DNA of 5,068 nt from Firmicutes bacterium UBA6132 (GTDB lineage Bacteria > Bacillota_A > Clostridia > Tissierellales > Sedimentibacteraceae), in contig DIVM01000306.1 of the NCBI GenBank assembly GCA_002435835.1, forward strand, positions 1 to 5,068, given 5' to 3'. The position numbers and the translations under genes were made by a program. The notes under the pieces were generated by a model. That model had not been told where the DNA came from. It did not search any database and worked only from the letters and a program-made list of their open reading frames with translations. Below, in pieces: positions 1 through 5,068 of this stretch (position 1 is the first letter of the stretch; each line of letters opens with the position of its first letter).

Positions 1-1
1 C

Positions 2-1138
2 AGTTCCAGAAATAAAATTCTTAAAAACGGAGTTGTTGCAAGGACAATGGATACTTTCAGTACTTTTAAATTGCATCTAGAGAAGGATGGTCTGACAGAA
101 GCGCTAAAATCCGTATCTAATTATAGATACATATATTGGGAAAGGGCTTATCAGATGGGAAGGGACTATCCTTTCAGCGGAGTAGGTATTGGAAGCTATA
201 TACTGGAACTTCCTGATTATAATTATCGCTATAACAGAGGATTTCAGAATGAGGATTATGCCGGGAATTATTATCTTCAGGTATTTGCGGAATTTGGCTT
301 TACAGGTTTGATTTTAATAATTGCTTTTTTTGCAATCATAATAGTCAGATATGCCATTTATATTAAAAGAAACAGAAGAAAAATCAGTGCTGATAACAGA
401 AAGAATTATCTTATTCTGGCGTTGTTTTTGTCTTTTTTATCGATGATACTGATACTTATTTTTGGCCCGCATACCAATTTTGCAGAGGTCCAGATTGCTT
501 TTTATCTTATAATCGGACTTATTCTAAGCTTTATAAGAATAAACGATAATTCATTTTTAATTGTAAGGAAAAATATTTATGTCAATTTAGTTTATATTAA
601 TAGAGATATTTTAAGTAAATATTTATTTGGAAGAAAACAGAAAATAATACAGGCAATATGTGTTATTTTAATCATTTCTGCTTTTACTTATAAATTTACT
701 GAAGCATCTTCTACAAATCTGTCTCTTTACATAAAAGAAAATATCTGTGGATGGAGTGATGTAGGTGTTAATAATAATTTCGGATTATATGCGGAAGAGG
801 GTTATGGTGAAGATAGCCCTAGATGGACTATGAAAGAGGCACATGTTAATTATAAGAAAGAAGGTAAGAGATTTTCCATTCCGATTAAAGCTTTAAATCC
901 TGATATTTATGAAAATCCTTTATATGTAAAGATTTATATAGATTACAATTTGATAACCGAGATCAGATTAAATGATATGAAATGGCATAAAATAACTATT
1001 AAACTCCCACAAAATGATATGGGAAGATTTAACGCGACTCTGATGTGCTCAAGAGACTGGAGTCCCAGTGAATCGGGCATTAGCGATGACGAAAGAAGAC
1101 TAGGAGTAATGATAGGAGCAATAGAGTTTAAAGATTGA
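2..1138 (+). CDS. O-antigen ligase/polymerase-family membrane protein (Wzy_C-like), 5'-truncated, with extra C-terminal domain
   Basis: The frame is open from base 2 with no stop before TGA at 1136-1138. The ATG at 47 is therefore probably internal, and the start lies upstream of the window. Numbering residues from that ATG, the order is: R27, W31 and the turn GVGIGS (45-50), typical of the Wzy_C core; then GN-x9-GFTG (73-87); hydrophobic helices at about 86-106, 121-140, 149-163 and 200-217; and a hydrophilic tail of about 140 residues (222-363). The basic stretch KRNRRK (107-112) places that loop in the cytoplasm, so the tail should be outside. Family members polymerise lipid-linked repeat units or transfer glycan from undecaprenyl diphosphate to an acceptor. 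The sugar transferase downstream supports an exopolysaccharide, capsule or teichuronic-type locus. Two oddities: the family's periplasmic histidine is replaced by G73, and the tail is not part of the usual family architecture. Polymerase versus ligase cannot be decided. Confidence 0.8.
   Translation, partial: SSRNKILKNGVVARTMDTFSTFKLHLEKDGLTEALKSVSNYRYIYWERAYQMGRDYPFSGVGIGSYILELPDYNYRYNRGFQNEDYAGNYYLQVFAEFGFTGLILIIAFFAIIIVRYAIYIKRNRRKISADNRKNYLILALFLSFLSMILILIFGPHTNFAEVQIAFYLIIGLILSFIRINDNSFLIVRKNIYVNLVYINRDILSKYLFGRKQKIIQAICVILIISAFTYKFTEASSTNLSLYIKENICGWSDVGVNNNFGLYAEEGYGEDSPRWTMKEAHVNYKKEGKRFSIPIKALNPDIYENPLYVKIYIDYNLITEIRLNDMKWHKITIKLPQNDMGRFNATLMCSRDWSPSESGISDDERRLGVMIGAIEFKD
710..1135 (+). 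other. C-terminal extracytoplasmic domain of the ligase-like protein, probably beta-rich
   Basis: This region follows the last membrane helix and covers about residues 222-363 counted from the ATG at 47. It alternates short hydrophobic strands with polar turns, for example the stretches around KRFSIPI, PLYVKIYID and HKITIKL, and ends in a W-S-P-S-E-x-G-I-S-D-D-E-R-R-L-G-V segment followed by a final strand. From memory, endings of the type W/F-x-P-x-x-x-G-x-x-D-x-R-x-L-G-V occur on other membrane proteins of surface polysaccharide synthesis, which suggests a small beta-sandwich that may touch glycan. The fold and role are inferred; no catalytic motif is recognised. Confidence 0.45.
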
Positions 1139-1235
1139 TTTAAAGAGTGAAATTAATTATTGAGTATTGTAACTTTTTCATTAAAAGGTAATATAATTTA
1201 AACCTGATTAATAAAATATAAAAGTATACCCTTAT
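1139..1235. other. Intergenic gap between ligase-like gene and sugar transferase
   Basis: These 97 very AT-rich bases contain no open frame of note and no GC-rich hairpin followed by a T run, so no intrinsic terminator is evident. The only candidate signal is the promoter-like pair at 1167-1197. Read-through from the upstream gene remains possible. Confidence 0.5.
1167..1197 (+). promoter_or_regulatory. Possible sigma-A-type promoter for the sugar transferase gene
   Basis: TTGTAA at 1167-1172 is followed after 16 bases by TAATAT (1189-1194), or after 19 bases by a perfect TATAAT (1192-1197). Transcription would begin near 1203, giving a leader of about 30 bases. In DNA this AT-rich, chance matches are common, so the call is tentative. 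Confidence 0.3.
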
Positions 1236-3191
1236 ATGATTAATAAATATCTAGACTATTATCTTTTTGAAAAAAAGCATATTTTCCTTTATACGCTTAT
1301 TCTCATTTTTGCAGACATATTTGCTCTTTCTGCTGCCGCTGTTTTATCTTATTACCTTAGATTTTATACAAAGATATTCAGCGATATTCTTTTTGCCAAT
1401 ACTATTAATAAAACCTATCTGGCTTCAGTAATAATCTTCATAGCCGGAGCACTGGTAATAATAGCTTTATTCGGTCTTTACAGGCCGAACAGGATTTATT
1501 TAAGACCAACATATTATTTCAGGATACTTATTTCAGTAATTGTTGCTTCATTGCTGTTTGTTATTTTCTGGATTATATTTGTTGATTTTTTGTTTTCAAG
1601 AATCTGGTTTGCGCTTTTCTTTTCCTTTAGCGTTTTGTTTATAGTTACAATAAGAGGAATCATTGCAGTTATCTCAAGAGAAAAGCTTAAAGAAAAAAAA
1701 GGTGATGTAAGCAATTATTATTTCGGAATAGGTGAAAATCTAAAAATAGCAAAAGAATTCTCAAGATTAAAAAAGAAAATAATATACGGGATATTTCTTT
1801 TTGTAAACGACGTTGTTTTTCTGGGTTTCAGTTTTTATTATGCATATTATCTGAGGTTTTATACAAGACTATTCGGTGAAAATGAATTATCTTTTACATT
1901 AGATGAAAAATATGTTCTTTATTCAATAATATTCATTTTACTTGCAGTGTTCATTTTCCTAATTTCAAAATTATATAACTGGGATAATATTTACAGAGGT
2001 TCAAACTATGCATACAGGATTGTAAGATCCTTAGTAATAAATATAGTAATTATTATCTTAATGGGAACTCTGTTTAACAGATATACCTTTTCAAGGATAT
2101 GGTTATTGCTATTGATAGTTTTCAGTATAATATCGGTTCTTATTAGCAGGCTATTGATAGAATACTTTACCCAGCTGATATTAAATAAGATAGGTATTAA
2201 CGGGAAAACTGCTATCGTAGGAATCGGTGAAAATGGAAAGAGAATAGAAGATACATTTGAAAGAAGGTCTTTCTGGGGATATAAGATAGCCGGTTATATA
2301 GATCATAAAGACAGGATTGAAAAACACCATGATTATGCAAAGTCGTTCAATATACTTGGCTATGCCGAAGATATCAAAGGAGTAGTTCTTAAGAACAATA
2401 TACAAAGAGTTATAATATCTGGACTGGAATATAAATATTTTGAGGTGCTTGACATTATTGAGAAATTAAAAGGATTAGATTTATCAATAATGCTTTTCCC
2501 TGGGTTTTTTGAGTTTTCAATTAAAAGGCTGGCAGTAAGGGAAATAAGTGGTATTCCCTTGATGCAGGTAGCAAATATCGGTTTTTTCGGGTTTAATCTG
2601 TTCTTAAAAAATTTTATTGACTATTTTCTGGGAATTATATTTTTTATACTTTTTATACCTATTTATCTTGTTGTGGGTTTATTTATAAAAATTGATTCAA
2701 AGGGTCCAATTTTTTACAAACAAAAACGTTATACAAAGAAATGCAAAGAGTTTTATATTTATAAATTCAGGACAATGTATGTTGATGCGGATAAAAGGCT
2801 TGAGGAATTAAAAAAATTCAATGAAGCCTCGGGTCCGTTGTTTAAAATGAAAAATGATCCTAGGGTTACCAGAGTCGGCAGGTTTTTAAGGAAATTTTCA
2901 ATAGATGAGGTTCCTCAGATAATAAATGTTCTAAGGGGTGAATTAAGTATCGTCGGACCAAGGCCTCCTATACCTGCAGAGGTGGAAGAATATGCGGAAT
3001 GGCAGTTAAAAAGGCTTGATGTTAAGCAGGGAATTACCGGCTTATGGCAAATAAGCGGAAGAAGCGATTTGAATTTTGAAGAAATGACACGTCTTGACCT
3101 TTATTATATCCAGAACTGGTCGATAGGGATGGATTTGATAATTATTTTAAAGACAATTCCTGCAGTTATTTTTAGGAAGGGTGCTTATTAG
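1236..3191 (+). CDS. Polyprenyl-phosphate sugar-1-phosphate transferase (WbaP/WcaJ-type) with duplicated N-terminal membrane module
   Basis: It should transfer a sugar-1-phosphate from a nucleotide sugar to undecaprenyl phosphate at the inner membrane face, the first step of repeat-unit synthesis. The catalytic domain is complete: proline-broken membrane-entering helix about 457-483 (P475), FRTM (511-514), catalytic-type Asp-Glu pair D557-E558 in SIDEVPQ, SIVGPRPP (571-578), GITGLWQISGRS (599-610), and the family-typical GAY end. Before it lies a Rossmann-like domain (about 323-440) opening with G-I-G-E-N-G (329-334). Family members usually have four N-terminal helices. Here there are eight, in two related sets (about 16-145 and 182-310), which explains the 651-residue length against the usual 450-500. 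Q598 replaces the common proline in KPGxTG. The ATG at 1236 is the first in frame after a TAA at 1212 and has no clear ribosome-binding site. The sugar cannot be predicted. The upstream ligase-like gene supports a surface-glycan locus. Confidence 0.93.
   Translation: MINKYLDYYLFEKKHIFLYTLILIFADIFALSAAAVLSYYLRFYTKIFSDILFANTINKTYLASVIIFIAGALVIIALFGLYRPNRIYLRPTYYFRILISVIVASLLFVIFWIIFVDFLFSRIWFALFFSFSVLFIVTIRGIIAVISREKLKEKKGDVSNYYFGIGENLKIAKEFSRLKKKIIYGIFLFVNDVVFLGFSFYYAYYLRFYTRLFGENELSFTLDEKYVLYSIIFILLAVFIFLISKLYNWDNIYRGSNYAYRIVRSLVINIVIIILMGTLFNRYTFSRIWLLLLIVFSIISVLISRLLIEYFTQLILNKIGINGKTAIVGIGENGKRIEDTFERRSFWGYKIAGYIDHKDRIEKHHDYAKSFNILGYAEDIKGVVLKNNIQRVIISGLEYKYFEVLDIIEKLKGLDLSIMLFPGFFEFSIKRLAVREISGIPLMQVANIGFFGFNLFLKNFIDYFLGIIFFILFIPIYLVVGLFIKIDSKGPIFYKQKRYTKKCKEFYIYKFRTMYVDADKRLEELKKFNEASGPLFKMKNDPRVTRVGRFLRKFSIDEVPQIINVLRGELSIVGPRPPIPAEVEEYAEWQLKRLDVKQGITGLWQISGRSDLNFEEMTRLDLYYIQNWSIGMDLIIILKTIPAVIFRKGAY
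1278..1772 (+). repeat. Copy 1 of duplicated four-helix module within the sugar transferase (residues 15-179)
   Basis: Residues 15-179 align without gaps to residues 180-344 at a constant offset of 165. Shared anchors are D27/D192, YYLRFYT (39-45/204-210), IIFI (66-69/231-234), LY....IY (81-88/246-253), FSRIW (120-124/285-289) and GIGEN (164-168/329-333). I counted 46 identities in the 156 positions 15-170. Copy 1 ends in a short stub of the nucleotide-fold domain, and a lysine-rich segment (150-155) marks its cytoplasmic side. DNA similarity is clear only at the anchors, so the duplication is not recent. Confidence 0.85.
1773..2267 (+). repeat. Copy 2 of duplicated four-helix module within the sugar transferase (residues 180-344)
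   Basis: This is the partner of the module in residues 15-179. It runs straight into the full Rossmann-like domain and then the catalytic domain, so it occupies the position normal for a WbaP-type enzyme. Because each copy has four predicted helices, adding one keeps the downstream domains on the cytoplasmic side. Copy 2 keeps the complete GIGENG turn, whereas copy 1 has L169 at the last position. Confidence 0.85.
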
Positions 3192-3244
3192 GTGATCAGT
3201 TAATTTTAAATTTTTTATTTTTTCAAGTTCACATATTCTGGTTA

Positions 3245-3295
3245 TTTTAAGAAGTATTCTTAAAAATATCCAAAACATTTAATGTTTTTATTAAA
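3245..3295 (+). terminator. Two adjacent inverted repeats, possible weak terminator of the polysaccharide genes
   Basis: TTTTAAGAA (3245-3253), a 3-base loop and TTCTTAAAA (3257-3265) form a perfect 9-bp stem about 55 bases after the stop codon, but it is followed by A residues and not by T. The second repeat, AAAACATT-T-AATGTTTT (3272-3288), is followed by TATTAAATAATTT and is closer to a terminator form, although its stem is almost all A-T. Position favours a terminator; stem stability does not. Confidence 0.3.
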
Positions 3296-3325
3296 TAATT
3301 TATAAATAAATTTTATTTGCCTTTG

Positions 3326-3354
3326 TTGACATATTTAATTATTTATGCAATTAT
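3326..3354 (+). promoter_or_regulatory. Candidate promoter of the GerMN lipoprotein/amidase pair
   Basis: A perfect TTGACA (3326-3331) is followed after 17 bases by AATTAT (3349-3354), which matches TATAAT at four positions. A TG at 3346-3347, one base before it, forms an extended -10. Transcription would start near 3361, leaving a leader of about 105 bases. A TATAAT at 3386-3391 has no good -35 partner. The exact -35 with correct spacing makes this the best promoter candidate in the window. Confidence 0.5.
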
Positions 3355-3467
3355 ATAAAAAATTATTTCTTTTATGATTAAAAATTATAATTTGTTTCAA
3401 CGTAGTTTTTGTTTGTAGTAATAAAAAAGTAATATCATAGCTTTATTATAGAAGTAATATAATAAAA

Positions 3468-4214
3468 ATGAATATAAAAAAGTTTGAGAAAACTTCTTTC
3501 TTTACTTTAAAGACTAATAATTTCTTTAAAATTGTAATACTATTGTGTATTCTTTCATTCTTACTCATTTTTGCTACATCTTGTAGCATGTTCACATCTT
3601 CACCAACAACCAAAATAGATGTAGAAGGAAGTACTGAATCTTCTGTAAAAGAATCCCAGGACGGGTCCGAAACAAGTAATTCAGAAAGTGATATAAATGA
3701 TGAAGAATTAACATCATCTACTGAAGATAATGGAAATGAGGAATCTGATACTTCTACCTCTACTACAAGCACTACAGAAATACAGACTTCTACAACAAAA
3801 GAAGGCATGACAATAAGAGTTTATTATGCAGGTGCAGAAGCAATTTATCTTGTAGGTGAAGAAAGGATGATAAAAGGTTCCCATAAATATTTTGAAGCTT
3901 TTATAGAGCTTATGAAACCGCCAATTACTCCAGGGCTCATAAAACTGATCCCCGATACTGCAAAAGTAAATAAAATTACTAAGGAAGATGCAAATATAGA
4001 TATAGATCTTTCGCAAAGTTTTATTGATGATAGATTTCAAAGCCATTCCGTTGATATCCTGCTTATATATTCAATAGTAAATACTATGACTGAATTTCCT
4101 GAAATAAATACCGTAACCTTTCGTTTTGATGGCAAGAAAGCTGATACTTTCGGGCAGATGGATTTAAGTGGACCTTTTTACAGAGATGAAAGTCTTATCA
4201 AAAAAAATAATTAA
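3468..4214 (+). CDS. GerMN-domain lipoprotein with Ser/Thr/acidic linker
   Basis: The 248-residue product starts with a basic N-region, a hydrophobic core (21-36) and a lipobox-like ATSC with the lipidated cysteine at C39, so it should be exported and anchored to the outer face of the membrane. Residues about 42-112 form a low-complexity spacer rich in Ser, Thr, Glu and Asp. A single GerMN domain fills about 114-240: an opening strand with RVYYAG, then LIPDTAKVNKI (160-170), the NIDIDLS strand (176-182), a helix around TEFPEINTV (208-216), FRFDGK (218-223) and the terminal DLSGPFYRDE. GerMN is known from the sporulation/germination protein GerM and from LpqB-type lipoproteins; it is a binding or assembly domain with no known catalysis. 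The amidase 62 bases downstream suggests a shared cell-wall role. No strong ribosome-binding site is seen; the nearest purine run, GAAG, ends 13 bases before the ATG. GerM itself has two GerMN domains, so this is not a clear orthologue. Confidence 0.88.
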   Translation: MNIKKFEKTSFFTLKTNNFFKIVILLCILSFLLIFATSCSMFTSSPTTKIDVEGSTESSVKESQDGSETSNSESDINDEELTSSTEDNGNEESDTSTSTTSTTEIQTSTTKEGMTIRVYYAGAEAIYLVGEERMIKGSHKYFEAFIELMKPPITPGLIKLIPDTAKVNKITKEDANIDIDLSQSFIDDRFQSHSVDILLIYSIVNTMTEFPEINTVTFRFDGKKADTFGQMDLSGPFYRDESLIKKNN

Positions 4215-4258
4215 ATTTTTAAAATATATTTTATGAGGCATTTAAATTTTTAAAAATT
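4211..4258. repeat. Direct repeat TTAAATTTTTAAAA (two copies) with a perfect palindrome in the second
   Basis: The 14-base word occurs at 4211-4224, overlapping the TAA stop of the lipoprotein gene, and again at 4242-4255, start to start 31 bases or about three helical turns. The second copy lies inside the perfect palindrome AATTTTTAAAAATT (4245-4258). The sequence is low-complexity A/T, so it may have no function. Confidence 0.4.
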
Positions 4259-4264
4259 ATAAAA

Positions 4265-4270
4265 AAGGAA
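4265..4270 (+). promoter_or_regulatory. Ribosome-binding site of the amidase gene
   Basis: AAGGAA lies six bases before the ATG at 4277. It is the only convincing Shine-Dalgarno sequence before a gene in this window and fixes the amidase start. Confidence 0.75.
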
Positions 4271-4276
4271 ATAATT

Positions 4277-5068
4277 ATGGAATTTAGGAAAATATTAGCA
4301 AATATCAGAAACAAAAGTAGTTCTTATTCCCTAGATAGAGTTGATAAAAAGATAATGAAATTTGGGATACTAACTATTATTTTTATTTTCATATTTACAA
4401 TTTTATTTGCCAATTTTGGAATTAAAGAATTAAATGCTGGAACAATATCAGTTTTTATTGATCCGGGGCATGGAGGCTCAGATCCGGGATGTATACAAAA
4501 TGGTTATGTGGAAAAAAATATAAATCTTGCTATTGCGTTAAAAGCCAAAGCAGCCCTTGAAGGGGCAGGATATAGCGTTATCATGAGGAGAACCAACGAT
4601 AGTGGCATGAGCCTTGATGATGTTATAAAGACTGCAAATGCAAGCGGAGCAAATCTTCTGGTTTCTATTCATTGCAATTCTTCTATAAATACTGCTGCCC
4701 AGGGAGTTGAAACTTATTGGAGTACAAATGGAGGTGCAGGCTCAAGCCAGTTTTCTACTTCTATTCATAACGCGGTTGTTTCAGCAACAGGAAGGCCAAG
4801 CAGAGTGGTAAGATCTTCTGATTTTAAAATTGTCAAATATACAACAATGACCTCTGCTCTTATTGAATGTGGTTTTCTTTCAAATCCTGAAGAAGCAGCA
4901 TTACTTAATACTGACGATTTTCAGAATAGGATAGCACAGGGAATTGCCAATGGTGTTCATGCTTATGTAAATAGTTCGGGAATAACAGGAAGCACAGGTT
5001 CGCCTGTTTCTACGGGAGCAGAGACTCTGACCGGTGATGTGCTAATGAATATTGATACTCCCAAGAGT
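4277..5068 (+). CDS. Membrane-anchored N-acetylmuramoyl-L-alanine amidase (amidase_3), 3'-truncated by the window
   Basis: It should cut the amide bond between N-acetylmuramic acid and L-alanine in peptidoglycan, outside the membrane. The frame is open for 264 codons to the last base of the window. A basic N-terminus is followed by one hydrophobic helix (about 29-47), a signal anchor or uncleaved signal. The amidase_3 domain spans about 57-231 with its zinc and catalytic residues in place: H65 in DPGHGG, E79 in YVEKNINLA, H132 in SIHCNS and E197 in ALIECGFLSN. The arginine usual before the AN pair (L-x-x-R-x-x-x-AN) is V116 here. A Ser/Thr/Gly-rich linker (about 232-250) leads into GDVLMNIDTP, which looks like the first strand of another domain. 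The start is set by AAGGAA six bases upstream. It probably shares a transcript with the GerMN lipoprotein gene. CwlD-like sporulation and vegetative AmiC/LytC-like roles cannot be separated here. Confidence 0.92.
   Translation, partial: MEFRKILANIRNKSSSYSLDRVDKKIMKFGILTIIFIFIFTILFANFGIKELNAGTISVFIDPGHGGSDPGCIQNGYVEKNINLAIALKAKAALEGAGYSVIMRRTNDSGMSLDDVIKTANASGANLLVSIHCNSSINTAAQGVETYWSTNGGAGSSQFSTSIHNAVVSATGRPSRVVRSSDFKIVKYTTMTSALIECGFLSNPEEAALLNTDDFQNRIAQGIANGVHAYVNSSGITGSTGSPVSTGAETLTGDVLMNIDTPKS

Larger units (their letters stand above)
3192..3467. other. 276-base AT-rich intergenic region, probable transcription-unit boundary
   Basis: No coding frame with a plausible start is seen in this stretch. 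The first half holds two short perfect inverted repeats (3245-3265 and 3272-3288). The second half holds a promoter-like element (3326-3354) and a leader of about 105 bases before the next ATG. The 9-base word AAGTAATAT occurs twice in that leader (3427-3435, 3452-3460). G+C in 3241-3420 is about 14% by hand count. The gene on its left concerns polysaccharide synthesis and the genes on its right cell-wall remodelling, consistent with separate transcription. Confidence 0.6.

Noticed and set aside
47..49. ATG at base 47 as the true start of the ligase-like gene
   Set aside because: The frame is open to the window edge, no ribosome-binding site precedes the ATG, and a start here would remove most of the membrane helices that family members have before the GVGxGS region.
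1725..1790. Two separate adjacent genes joined by sequencing or assembly error within the sugar transferase
   Set aside because: The frame runs uninterrupted through the junction, the two modules keep a constant 165-residue offset, and the copies differ too much in DNA to be an assembly duplication.
1514..2405. Two short minus-strand frames (1514-1714 and 2181-2405) opposite the sugar transferase
   Set aside because: Both are antisense shadows of conserved coding sequence, with no domain or sensible upstream signals.
3192..3467. Riboswitch, small RNA or CRISPR repeats in the long gap
   Set aside because: No GC-rich conserved stems, no regularly spaced repeats and no recognisable riboswitch core are present; G+C is about 14%.
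3484..3499. Small hairpin AAGTTT-GAGA-AAACTT in the first codons of the lipoprotein gene as a translation control element
   Set aside because: The stem is only six mostly A-T pairs and such matches are expected by chance in this composition.
3446..3808. Minus-strand open frame of 120 codons opposite the lipoprotein gene
   Set aside because: Its Ser/Val-rich sequence is the reverse reading of the Ser/Thr/Asp/Glu linker codons; it has no recognisable domain, and the + strand frame has a clear signal peptide and GerMN domain.
3714..4046. Minus-strand open frame of 110 codons rich in Cys, Phe and Ile
   Set aside because: It lies wholly opposite the GerMN domain and has odd composition and no motif; it is a shadow of the real gene.

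Overview
The window is 5,068 bases of AT-rich bacterial chromosome with all genes on the + strand. It holds four protein-coding genes, two of them cut by the window edges. No RNA gene, insertion sequence, CRISPR array or phage gene is visible. Long gaps are extremely AT-rich: 26 G/C in the 180 bases 3241-3420 by hand count, against 20-21 per 60 in two coding rows I counted. Arginine is mostly AGA/AGG and ATA isoleucine codons are abundant. A lipoprotein with a GerMN domain, a membrane-anchored peptidoglycan amidase and an envelope polysaccharide locus suggest a low-GC, probably Gram-positive-type bacterium, such as a Clostridia-like or uncultured low-GC lineage. The phylum cannot be fixed from this sequence.

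Layout: (1) bases 1-1138 are the 3' part of an O-antigen ligase/polymerase-type (Wzy_C) membrane protein that carries an extra C-terminal extracytoplasmic domain. (2) After a 97-base gap with a possible promoter, 1236-3191 encodes a polyprenyl-phosphate sugar-1-phosphate transferase (WbaP/WcaJ-type), the enzyme that starts polysaccharide repeat units on a lipid carrier. (3) A 276-base gap with two short inverted repeats and a good-looking promoter follows. (4) 3468-4214 encodes a lipoprotein with a Ser/Thr/acidic linker and a GerMN domain. (5) After 62 bases, 4277 to the window end encodes a membrane-anchored amidase_3 N-acetylmuramoyl-L-alanine amidase, open at the 3' edge.

The first two genes fit one task: initiation, and polymerisation or ligation, of a cell-surface polysaccharide. 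The last two fit another: cell-wall remodelling outside the membrane. The gap between them looks like a transcription-unit boundary.

The most unusual observation is in the sugar transferase. Its four-helix N-terminal membrane module is present twice, in a gap-free 165-residue register. The first copy ends in a stub of the nucleotide-fold domain in which the glycine motif GIGEN is preserved. The second is in the ligase-like protein: where the family motif H[NSQ]-x9-G-x-x-[GTY] has its key histidine, this protein has glycine. I do not see a complete, clearly new multi-gene system in this window.
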